Assembly (NCBI GenBank): GCA_025964405.1
Contig: JAOPYW010000258.1
Span: 1-10,026, forward strand
DNA length: 10,026 nucleotides
DNA from: Thermoleophilia bacterium
GTDB lineage: Bacteria > Actinomycetota > Thermoleophilia > Gaiellales > SKUG01
Direction: 5' to 3'
In this document: positions 1 through 6,478 of the stretch, one piece after another
Layout of the letters: every line of letters starts with the position of its first letter
Position numbering within the stretch: position 1 is the first letter of the stretch
Position numbers and translations under genes: made by a program
Notes under the pieces: generated by a model
Databases searched by the model: none
What the model saw: only the letters and a program-made list of their open reading frames with translations
Told to the model about the DNA's origin: nothing

Positions 1-1
1 C

Positions 2-718
2 TCGGCGCCGCCGGTCGCCACGACCGTCGTCGACCCGACGACCACGAACCTCATGCCGGCCGCCGCCATCGCCGGATACAACGCCGGCACGGGCCGCGCC
101 GCCGCGGGCGCAGGCGTCGCCGCCGGGGTGTCGCACGCGAAGCGCTCGGGCACCGAGCTGTGGGCCGGCGTCATCAATCCGCGCAACGCGCACGTGACGC
201 AGGTGACCTCGAAGTACAACCCGTCACCGGCCGCCAACAACAAGGACTGCGGCCCCACCAGCGTCGTCATGACGCTCAAGCTGCTCGGCCTGCCGGTGCC
301 CGGCACCTCGGCCAGGACAGCTCCCCAGAAGTTGATCAATGCCGTGCGCGAACTCGGTGGGTCGCACGACAGCACCGAGTCGACGACGAACCTGCAGCTC
401 GAGAAGGCGCTCAACACCGCCGGGGCGGCGACGAGCGAGGTCACCGACTTCGATTCGATCAAGGCATCGGTGCTCGCGGGCAAGCCGGTCATCCTCAACG
501 GCAACCCGGGCGTGGCCGGGGCGTACGGCACGCGCTTCGGCGCCGACAAGATGGTGCAGTACAACGGCGCGCACTGGATCGTCGTCTCGGGCTACGACGA
601 GAAGACCGGCCAGTTCATCATCAACGATCCGCTCTCCAAGGCCGGCGCCGTGAAGGTGTCGCCCGCCGAACTCGAGGCATACCGCGGCGGGTCGCTCGGC
701 ATCAGCGTGGCCGCCTGA
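2..718 (+). CDS. C39-like cysteine peptidase, 5' end missing
   Basis: The frame is open from the left edge, so the true start lies outside the window; the ATG at 53 is internal or at best an alternative start. The visible part begins with a Pro/Thr-rich then Ala/Gly-rich stretch that looks like a linker of an exported protein. The papain-like domain follows: counting from the ATG at 53, the nucleophile is C66 in NKDCGPTS, the general base H174 in GAHWIVVSGY, and N191-D192 in IINDPLS supplies the third member. This spacing matches Peptidase_C39_2-type domains, which cleave peptides or are repurposed as binding domains. The glutamine usually about six residues before the Cys (oxyanion hole) is not visible; Asn residues occupy the region. 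The stop overlaps the next gene's ATG (TGATG), so the two are translationally coupled. Family is fairly sure; substrate and exact location are unknown. Confidence 0.75.
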   Translation, partial: SAPPVATTVVDPTTTNLMPAAAIAGYNAGTGRAAAGAGVAAGVSHAKRSGTELWAGVINPRNAHVTQVTSKYNPSPAANNKDCGPTSVVMTLKLLGLPVPGTSARTAPQKLINAVRELGGSHDSTESTTNLQLEKALNTAGAATSEVTDFDSIKASVLAGKPVILNGNPGVAGAYGTRFGADKMVQYNGAHWIVVSGYDEKTGQFIINDPLSKAGAVKVSPAELEAYRGGSLGISVAA

Positions 719-1308
719 TGCAGCGACTGACACGTTGCGCCGCCCTGCTCGCGCTCGCCCTCGCGCTCACGGCGTGCGGGAGCTCCGACTCGTCGAAGGA
801 TGGCTCGACCTCTGTGTCGAAGTCGACGGGCACCACGACTACCCTGTCGACCGTGGCCGCCCCGAGGGACCGACCTGCCACCGAGGTCGCTGCCGAAACG
901 GCAGCCGTGCGCCAGCGCGTCACCTACATCGCCGGCCTCGTGAACGCCTGCCGTGAACTGGTTTCCAACGGCACGCTGGCCGAGGAGCGACTCGACTGTA
1001 CCGACGGCGGATCGCTCCACCGCATCGGGCAGAAGGACGTCTACGACTTCGACATGAATCGCGCGGTGCCCGACTCGCGCCTCGACGTGCAGGTCACCAT
1101 CACCGATGACCACCAGGGCTTCACCGTGCAGGCGTATGCCACCACGAACGACGGACGCGTCTACTTCAGCCACATCGAGCCGCGGCCCGGTGCGGTGAGG
1201 CGCGTCTGTGGGAGCGAACCCGTCGCCGACGACGCCGTTGCGCCCGTCGGGGCCCCGGCCCTGCCCGACTGCGTGCGTGGCACGTGGAAAGCGGTAGCCG
1301 CACACTGA
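718..1308 (+). CDS. Lipoprotein with pilin-head-like domain, unknown function
   Basis: 196-residue protein with a textbook lipoprotein signal: basic start (MQRLTR), an Ala/Leu hydrophobic core, and lipobox LTAC with the lipidated cysteine at residue 20. A Ser/Thr-rich linker (about 21-50) follows, then a globular part with cysteines at 78, 94, 164 and 185, enough for two disulfides. The pattern from about 60 onward (a helix with NACRELVSNGT, then GFTVQAYATTNDGRVYF and ending near VRRVCG) resembles the C-terminal head of type IV pilin-like proteins, but the prepilin helix is absent. That likeness is an impression from the residue pattern, not a proven homology. The ATG shares one base with the peptidase stop and has no Shine-Dalgarno, so translation probably depends on reinitiation. 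It should be anchored to the outer face of the cytoplasmic membrane, near the neighbouring peptidase's site of action. Confidence 0.8.
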   Translation: MQRLTRCAALLALALALTACGSSDSSKDGSTSVSKSTGTTTTLSTVAAPRDRPATEVAAETAAVRQRVTYIAGLVNACRELVSNGTLAEERLDCTDGGSLHRIGQKDVYDFDMNRAVPDSRLDVQVTITDDHQGFTVQAYATTNDGRVYFSHIEPRPGAVRRVCGSEPVADDAVAPVGAPALPDCVRGTWKAVAAH

Positions 1309-1350
1309 AACGGATCGCTCCGACGGCCCGATGATGTGGCAGGTAGACCT

Positions 1351-1357
1351 GGGGGGG
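1351..1357 (+). promoter_or_regulatory. G-run acting as ribosome binding site of kinase gene
   Basis: Seven consecutive G residues end five bases before the ATG at 1363. This is an imperfect Shine-Dalgarno-like element and favours that ATG over the in-frame GTG at 1336, which has no purine-rich element in front. No convincing promoter was found in the 54-base gap after the lipoprotein gene; a TAGACC hexamer at 1344-1349 is only a weak -10 candidate. Confidence 0.4.
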
Positions 1358-1362
1358 TCCGT

Positions 1363-3024
1363 ATGTCTTCGATCACGTCCGTCGGCGCAGCTGCGCATGA
1401 TGCGTTCAATGCACTGCCGAAGCTCGAGCTCGGCGCTGGATCCGTCGCCGACCTGTTCGCGACGGGTGGCGGCGCGAAACTCGAGGCGCTCCTGCCCGAC
1501 TACCTGCAGTCGCAGCGGTGGTTCGCCGGCAAGGGGCAGGCGCTCGATTCGGTCGTACTCAAGGGAGCGGTGGCCGTGCCCCACGCAGGTGCCGTGCCCG
1601 GCGATGCGCCCGCCGGGTGGATGGCGCTCGTCGACGTGACCCGGAGTGGCGGTGCCGGCCGCGACCTCTACGCGCTGCCGATCGTGGCGCGCCCCGCCAC
1701 CTCGGCACCCGAGACGCTGCTCGAGCCACTTGCGCGCGTGCACGGCGCCGAGGGCAGCATGGTGCTCGCCGACGGCGCTGGCGACACGGCGTTCATCCAG
1801 GGCCTGCACGACGTGATGCGCGGGCAGGGGGCCATCACCGGATCGGGCGGCGAACGCCTCCTCGGGCACTCCGGGCATGCCCTGGAGGAAGCATCGCACG
1901 GCACCGGCCAACTGACCGTCACGCCGCTCTCGCTCCACACGTCGAACACGAGCGTGAAGCTCACCGGTGAGGACGGTTCGGCGCAGGTGCTCAAGATCGT
2001 GCGCCGCCACGACGGCATTGTCGAACCCGGCGCGCCCCAGGAGGCGCTCGACCTGTGGAAGGGCGCGTACCTCACCGACGTAGCCGGCTACAGGAACTCC
2101 TCGGCGGTCTACGGGTCGATCAAGCACGTGGGCGTCGATGGCGTGAATCGCTCGGTTGCGTCGCTGGGCGAGTTCGTTCCGAACGACGGTGATTCGTGGA
2201 GCCATGCACTGGGCGCGGTAGACGGCGTGCTGAGTGCGGCCGCGAAGGCCGGCAGCGAGGCACCTGCCGTGCAGTCGGGCATCGAGGCCTACGGTCGCGT
2301 CGCCCGGATGCAGGGCCAGCGACTGGGTGAGCTGCACGTCGCCTTCGCGAGCGGATCGAAGGAATCTGGATTCACGGGGGTCGCGGCGACGGCCGACGAC
2401 ATCGCGGCTGCCGCGACCCGGCTCGGCGAGGAAGCCGGCTCGACCATCACGCAGTTGCGTGGAGCGAACACCCAGCTCCCCAGCGGCGGGGCCGTCGACT
2501 CGCTCGAGCAGGCCCTGGCGCAGCGAACCCGCGAACTCTCCTCGAAGCTGACCCCGGAGACGGTGGGGGAGCGTATCCACACGCACGGCGACTTCCATCT
2601 CGGACAGATGCTCGCGGTCGGCGACGATGTACGCATTATCGACCTCGAGGGCGCTCCGTCGCTGCCGCTCGCCGAGCGGTGGCTTCGCACGTCGGTGATG
2701 GGTGATGTCGCGCGCCAGCGCTCGAGCTTCGAATATGCGGGTGCGCAGGGGGTCAAGGCGATCGAGGAAGCCGGCGGCGATCCATCGGCGCTCGGCGCAG
2801 TGCGTACCGCAGCAGACGACTTCTCGACGCACGCGAAGTCGGAGTTCATGGCCGGATGGACCGATGCGACGATGGGCCAGAAGTTCGTGCCCGGTGACAT
2901 GAAGGCCGCGCTCGACGAGGCCGACCTCAGCAACGCGCTCTACGAGACGAAGTACGAGTTGGGAAGCCGCCCCGACTGGGTGTCGATCCCGCTCACCCGC
3001 CTCGAGCGCCTCGCGCAGGGATAG
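1363..3024 (+). CDS. Maltokinase-family sugar kinase (substrate uncertain)
   Basis: 553 residues; an aminoglycoside-phosphotransferase-fold kinase of the maltokinase (Mak/Pep2) branch. Seen in order: the N-cap motif SQRWFAGKG (50-58); an N-lobe stretch SNTSVKL (194-200) with the ATP-binding Lys probably K211 in VLKIVRR; catalytic loop HGDFHLGQ with D410 and Q415; metal-binding D427 in IIDLEG; then LPLAERW and SSFEYAG (454-460); and the family C-terminal signature YETKYELGSRPDWVSIPL (527-544). Mak phosphorylates maltose with ATP to maltose 1-phosphate for the GlgE alpha-glucan pathway; related actinobacterial enzymes phosphorylate glucosamine. Odd points: about 40 extra Gly/Ala-rich residues before the N-cap, EGAP where EGEP is usual, and GDVARQRSSF where RDVAGMLRSF is usual. 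No treS, glgE or glgB is adjacent. Alternative GTG start at 1336 adds nine residues. Kinase family is confident; the sugar substrate is not. Confidence 0.8.
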   Translation: MSSITSVGAAAHDAFNALPKLELGAGSVADLFATGGGAKLEALLPDYLQSQRWFAGKGQALDSVVLKGAVAVPHAGAVPGDAPAGWMALVDVTRSGGAGRDLYALPIVARPATSAPETLLEPLARVHGAEGSMVLADGAGDTAFIQGLHDVMRGQGAITGSGGERLLGHSGHALEEASHGTGQLTVTPLSLHTSNTSVKLTGEDGSAQVLKIVRRHDGIVEPGAPQEALDLWKGAYLTDVAGYRNSSAVYGSIKHVGVDGVNRSVASLGEFVPNDGDSWSHALGAVDGVLSAAAKAGSEAPAVQSGIEAYGRVARMQGQRLGELHVAFASGSKESGFTGVAATADDIAAAATRLGEEAGSTITQLRGANTQLPSGGAVDSLEQALAQRTRELSSKLTPETVGERIHTHGDFHLGQMLAVGDDVRIIDLEGAPSLPLAERWLRTSVMGDVARQRSSFEYAGAQGVKAIEEAGGDPSALGAVRTAADDFSTHAKSEFMAGWTDATMGQKFVPGDMKAALDEADLSNALYETKYELGSRPDWVSIPLTRLERLAQG

Positions 3025-3156
3025 CTCACACGTCACCGGTTGCCCACCGCCCCCGAGCGGCACCGACGCCCGTCAACGCCGCACGCAGGTGTCAGTCGCG
3101 CGAGCCGCACACGCAGCTCCGCATCCGGGTGGAACGGCGGGCGTGAGCGACAAGCT

Positions 3157-3179
3157 TCGAGCGACACGATGTCGCTCGA
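3157..3179. terminator. Perfect 10-bp hairpin between convergent genes
   Basis: Arms TCGAGCGACA (3157-3166) and TGTCGCTCGA (3170-3179) are exact inverted complements around a CGA loop. It lies midway in the 266-base gap between the kinase gene (ending 3024) and the dehydratase gene (ending 3291 on the other strand), so it could stop transcription from both sides. No U-tract follows on either strand, as is common for presumed terminators in very GC-rich actinomycetes. I see no supported gene in the rest of 3025-3290. Confidence 0.5.
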
Positions 3180-3290
3180 GAGCGCCGACCGCGAGGCAGG
3201 GATGCCGAGCAGGCGCGTGCTTGTCGCGAACCCCGCCGCTTCCACCCGCACCACGTTCCGCTGCGCCCACAGCTCCCCCGACTGACCACC

Positions 3291-5306
3291 TCAGGCAGGC
3301 GGTGCCGGCACGTCGTCGCCGCGATGCACGCCGGCGTCGATGCGCGGCTGCATGATCGCCGTCAGCTTCTCCAGGGTCGCTTCCTGGTCGGCGTCGAACA
3401 CGATGCGCTCGAAGGCCTCGAGCTCGTCGAGGAAACCGTCGGCGTCGAGCGTGAAGCTCGAACTCGATCGGAAGATCTTGCCGTGCGACGTGCGGTTGGG
3501 CTGCTCGTCGCCGGAGAACAGCTCCTCGTGGAGCTTCTCACCCTCGCGCAGTCCGACGATCTCGATCTCGATGTCGATGCCGGGCTTGAGCCCCGAAAGT
3601 TCGATCATGTTGTGGGCGAGGTCGAGGATCTTGACCGGCTTGCCCATGTCGAGCACGAACACCTCGCCACCCTCGCCCATGGCGCCGGCCTGCACGATGA
3701 GCTGTGCGGCCTCGGGGATGGTCATGAAGAAGCGGGTCATCCGCTCGTCGGTGAGCTTGAGCGGACCGCCGCGGGCGATCTGGCGCCGGAAGATCGGAAT
3801 CACCGAGCCGGAGGAGCCGAGCACGTTGCCGAAGCGAACGGCCATGTAGCGGGTGTGGAACGAGCGCTCGGCGAAGGCCTGCACGACCCACTCGGCGAGC
3901 GCCTTCGACTGACCCATGACGGTGGTCGGTTCGACGGCCTTGTCGGTCGACACGAGCACGAAGCGATCGACGCCGACCTTCTCGGCGAGCTCGCAGCAGA
4001 TGCGCGTGCCGATCGTGTTGTTGCGCACGGCCTCGGCCGGCATGTGTTCGAGCATCGGCTGGTGCTTGTAGGCCGCGGCGTGGAAGACCACCTTCGGGCG
4101 GTGCGTCTCGAACACGGTGCGCATGCGGGAGCGATCGGTGACCGAGGCGAGCTCGATCTCGAGGTGCTCGAAGCCGCGCTCCTGCAGGAGCTCCTGCTGG
4201 ATGTTGAAGAGGTTCTCCTCGGCGTGGTCGACGATGACCAGCCTGGCGGGCTGCATCGACGCGATCTGGCGGCACAGCTCGGAGCCGATCGAGCCGCCGC
4301 CGCCCGTGACGAGCACGACCTGGTCGGTGAGGTAGGCGGCGATGCCCTGGAGGTCGACCTCGATGGGCTCACGCCCGAGCACGTCCTCGACCTGCACCTC
4401 GCGGATGCGGCTGGAGAGGCTGCCGGTGTCGCCCAGCACGAGTTCACCCATCGAGGGCAGGATGCGCACCTTGAGCCCGGCCGCGCGCGCCTTCTCGACG
4501 ATGCGGCGCACCTCCGAACCCGGGGCGCTCGGCATCGCGATGATGATCTCGGTGGCACCGGAGTCGAGGGCGTGGGCCGCGACGCGATCGGTGCGACCGA
4601 GCACCGGCACGCCGAGCAGGCGCATGTCGTGCTTGCGGGCGTCGTCGTCGAGCATGCCGACCGGCACGTACCCGAGCGGCTGGCGCTGTGACTCGCGCAC
4701 GAGCAGGTGGCCGGCGCTGCCGGCTCCGATGATCAGCACGCGCGTGCCGCCGAAGTCGCGACCGCGCGCCGCGGCACCGGTGAGGGTCGGGCGCTCGAAG
4801 ATGCTGCGGGCGATGAGCCGGAGCCCGGCGAGGAACGCGAGGGTGAAGACGAGGTCGTAGACGAGTACCGAGCGGGGGATGTCGATCGTCTCGAACGGCG
4901 GCGCGAGCGGCGGGAAGATGTTGACGTAGGCGATCACGCTCAGCCACCCGAGCACGACGCGTACCAGCACGGCCTCCATGTCCTTCACCGACGTGTAGCG
5001 CCACATCTTGGCGTACATGCCGCTGGCCACGAAGAGCACCACGTTGATGAGCGCGACCCAGCCGATGGTCGCGAACATCGCCCGCTCGTAGTAGGCGGGC
5101 GTGCCGTTGTCGAAGCGCACGAAGAACGCGAGCCACCAGGCGAAGCTGACGAACACCGCGTCGGCGACCACCTGCCAGATGCGGTGACCGCGCATGAGCA
5201 CGAGCAGGCGGGTGCGCAGCAGCCGGTGCAGGCTGCGGGCGGCACGCTCACGCCATCCGTCGGATGCGCGTGGGGTCGTGTTCGGCACGTCGGGGAGATC
5301 AGCCAT
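3291..5306 (-). CDS. Membrane-bound nucleotide-sugar 4,6-dehydratase (CapD/FlaA1/PglF type)
   Basis: 671 residues, full length for the large membrane form of polysaccharide-biosynthesis NDP-sugar dehydratases. N-terminal part: four likely transmembrane helices (about 43-63, 78-98, 112-134, 145-165). Then a CoA-binding-like Rossmann domain with GAGSAGH (194-200), and the catalytic extended SDR domain with NAD-binding TGGGGSIGS (334-342). The active-site region is STDKAVEPTTVMGQSK (453-468): T454-D455-K456 plus Met464-xxx-Lys468, the Met replacing the usual Tyr as in PglF/WbpM-type enzymes. GLREGEKLHEELF (585-597) is another family hallmark. Members convert UDP-GlcNAc to a UDP-4-keto-6-deoxy sugar for glycans or surface polysaccharide. 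Start at 5306 is supported by the leaderless-type promoter just before it; no Shine-Dalgarno is seen. The substrate and the inverting or retaining type cannot be read here. Confidence 0.92.
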   Translation of the reverse strand: MADLPDVPNTTPRASDGWRERAARSLHRLLRTRLLVLMRGHRIWQVVADAVFVSFAWWLAFFVRFDNGTPAYYERAMFATIGWVALINVVLFVASGMYAKMWRYTSVKDMEAVLVRVVLGWLSVIAYVNIFPPLAPPFETIDIPRSVLVYDLVFTLAFLAGLRLIARSIFERPTLTGAAARGRDFGGTRVLIIGAGSAGHLLVRESQRQPLGYVPVGMLDDDARKHDMRLLGVPVLGRTDRVAAHALDSGATEIIIAMPSAPGSEVRRIVEKARAAGLKVRILPSMGELVLGDTGSLSSRIREVQVEDVLGREPIEVDLQGIAAYLTDQVVLVTGGGGSIGSELCRQIASMQPARLVIVDHAEENLFNIQQELLQERGFEHLEIELASVTDRSRMRTVFETHRPKVVFHAAAYKHQPMLEHMPAEAVRNNTIGTRICCELAEKVGVDRFVLVSTDKAVEPTTVMGQSKALAEWVVQAFAERSFHTRYMAVRFGNVLGSSGSVIPIFRRQIARGGPLKLTDERMTRFFMTIPEAAQLIVQAGAMGEGGEVFVLDMGKPVKILDLAHNMIELSGLKPGIDIEIEIVGLREGEKLHEELFSGDEQPNRTSHGKIFRSSSSFTLDADGFLDELEAFERIVFDADQEATLEKLTAIMQPRIDAGVHRGDDVPAPPA

Positions 5307-5313
5307 CGCGGTA

Positions 5314-5319
5314 ATGGTA
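5314..5319 (-). promoter_or_regulatory. Leaderless-type -10 box (TACCAT) of dehydratase gene
   Basis: On the minus strand TACCAT fits the actinobacterial TAnnnT -10 consensus and stands seven bases before the ATG at 5306. Transcription would then begin at or next to the start codon, which agrees with the lack of a Shine-Dalgarno. No clear -35 is seen. The same arrangement occurs before two other genes in this window. Confidence 0.55.
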
Positions 5320-5347
5320 GCCGTTGGGCCCGACCGACGGCGCGAGT

Positions 5348-5380
5348 CGGCGTCGCTGCGGCCAGTTGCACGCGACGCCG
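5348..5380 (-). terminator. Hairpin after the DUF354 gene
   Basis: CGGCGTCGC (5348-5356) and GCGACGCCG (5372-5380) form a perfect 9-bp stem, and TGC/GCA (5357-5359, 5368-5370) adds three pairs above a one-base bulge. On the minus strand it begins about 13 bases after the DUF354 stop and precedes the dehydratase promoter. No U-tract follows. It probably ends or attenuates the aminotransferase-DUF354 transcript. Confidence 0.45.
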
Positions 5381-5393
5381 TGGCCCACGCGGG

Positions 5394-6458
5394 TCAGTGG
5401 TGCGACGCCGGAAGCACCGGCAGGCCGTCGAGCAGCACGTCGAGCAGGGCGCGGGGATCACGATCGTGCTCGAGCCGTGGCGCCGCGCTCGAGCGCGGGC
5501 GGCGCTCGAGCAGCACGTCACGCGCGTGTTCGAGCCGCAGCAGGCGCCCGGCGTCGAGCAGCGCCTCGTCGACGCCGCCCATGCGGCCCGCGAAGACCGT
5601 GTAGACCGGCACGCCGAGCGCGGCGGCCTCGCGGTTCATCGTGCCCCCCGCACTCACGACCACGTCGGCCGCGGCGACGAGTGAAGCGCCGTCGACGGCG
5701 TGCTCGGGGAGCAGCACGCGCCGGTCACCCGCGACGTGCGCCGCGATGCGATCACGCTGCCCGTCGGTGCGCGGCAACACGACCACGCGGCAGTCGTCGG
5801 TGGCGCGTGCGCGGTCGAGCACCTCGGCGAACACGTCGTTGGTGATGCCGCGGTGGTACAGGGCGAAGTCGGCCGGGGGACGCAGCACGACGAGCACCTC
5901 CTCGGCACCGACGCCCAGGCGGGCGCGCGTGCCCGCGGCGTCGAGCGTCGCGACGTCGAGGTAGTACTCCTCCTTGAGGCCCGGGTAGCTGACCACCTTT
6001 CCCGCAGCGCCGTACGCATCGAGCCGTGCGAACGGGATCGACTCGGGCACGACCACGCGCCAGCTGTTGCGCACGTTCGTGCGGTGCTGGGTGCGCGCCC
6101 ACTCGTAGTCGAAGATGGTGACGTGCGGCACGCCGGCACGTCGCGCGACGATCGGCAGGTCGGTGCTGCCGTGCGAGAGCGCGACGTCGAACGCGCCGCC
6201 CGTGCGCCCCTGGCGTCGCACGAAACCGCGCAGCGCGAGGGTGCGGCCGACGGCTGCGCGGAGCTTGCCGATGCGGCTCGATCCGCCGTGCGCGCCGATC
6301 ACCGTGACATCGAGCCCGAACAGCTCGGCGAGCTCGACCGTCTGCGCGAATCGTCGCGCGGTGACCACCACGTCGTGGCCGTCGGCCTCGAGCAGCCGCA
6401 CGAGTGGCGCGAAGAACGGCACGTGCGGTGAGTTGGTGAGGTCGACGAGTACGCGCAT
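5394..6458 (-). CDS. DUF354 family protein, putative GT-B glycosyltransferase
   Basis: 354 residues, the usual size for DUF354 (PF04007), a GT-B-like family found in polysaccharide clusters and related in fold to UDP-GlcNAc 2-epimerase and MurG-type transferases. Visible marks: the diagnostic start MRVLVDLTNSPHVPFF, TARRFAQT (33-40), VIGAHGGSS (53-61), an interdomain region with SHGSTDLP (95-102) and FDYEW (116-120), and the C-terminal nucleotide-binding-type loop SAGGTMNREAAALGVPV (269-285). It probably transfers or modifies a sugar from a nucleotide donor on the cytoplasmic side of the membrane; this function is inferred. The gap to the upstream aminotransferase gene is 20 bases with no Shine-Dalgarno, implying one transcript and coupled translation. 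The last 40 residues are Arg/Leu/Ala-rich and less conserved-looking. A hairpin follows the stop. Confidence 0.85.
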   Translation of the reverse strand: MRVLVDLTNSPHVPFFAPLVRLLEADGHDVVVTARRFAQTVELAELFGLDVTVIGAHGGSSRIGKLRAAVGRTLALRGFVRRQGRTGGAFDVALSHGSTDLPIVARRAGVPHVTIFDYEWARTQHRTNVRNSWRVVVPESIPFARLDAYGAAGKVVSYPGLKEEYYLDVATLDAAGTRARLGVGAEEVLVVLRPPADFALYHRGITNDVFAEVLDRARATDDCRVVVLPRTDGQRDRIAAHVAGDRRVLLPEHAVDGASLVAAADVVVSAGGTMNREAAALGVPVYTVFAGRMGGVDEALLDAGRLLRLEHARDVLLERRPRSSAAPRLEHDRDPRALLDVLLDGLPVLPASHH

Positions 6459-6478
6459 GTCAGTCGGTGTCGGTCGGG

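Noticed and set aside
160..717. Upstream in-frame extension of the lipoprotein inside the peptidase gene
   Set aside because: The lipobox demands a start close to 718; the upstream translation is Arg/Gln-rich shadow sequence of the peptidase frame.
592..3063. An open frame of 823 codons on the minus strand, antisense to the lipoprotein and kinase genes
   Set aside because: Its translation is Arg/Gly/His-rich without motifs, and the plus strand carries clear kinase and lipoprotein signatures over the same bases. Long antisense frames are expected at this G+C content.
3033..3254. Small minus-strand frame of 73 codons (GTG start) in the gap between kinase and dehydratase
   Set aside because: The residue mix looks somewhat protein-like, but there is no Shine-Dalgarno or -10 box, no recognisable domain, and the 10-bp hairpin lies inside it. 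It could be a decayed gene remnant; evidence is too thin to annotate.
3324..4691. Open frame of 455 codons on the plus strand opposite the dehydratase gene
   Set aside because: The translation is a repetitive His/Asp/Glu/Leu-rich mirror of the dehydratase codons with no domain; the minus strand has complete family motifs.
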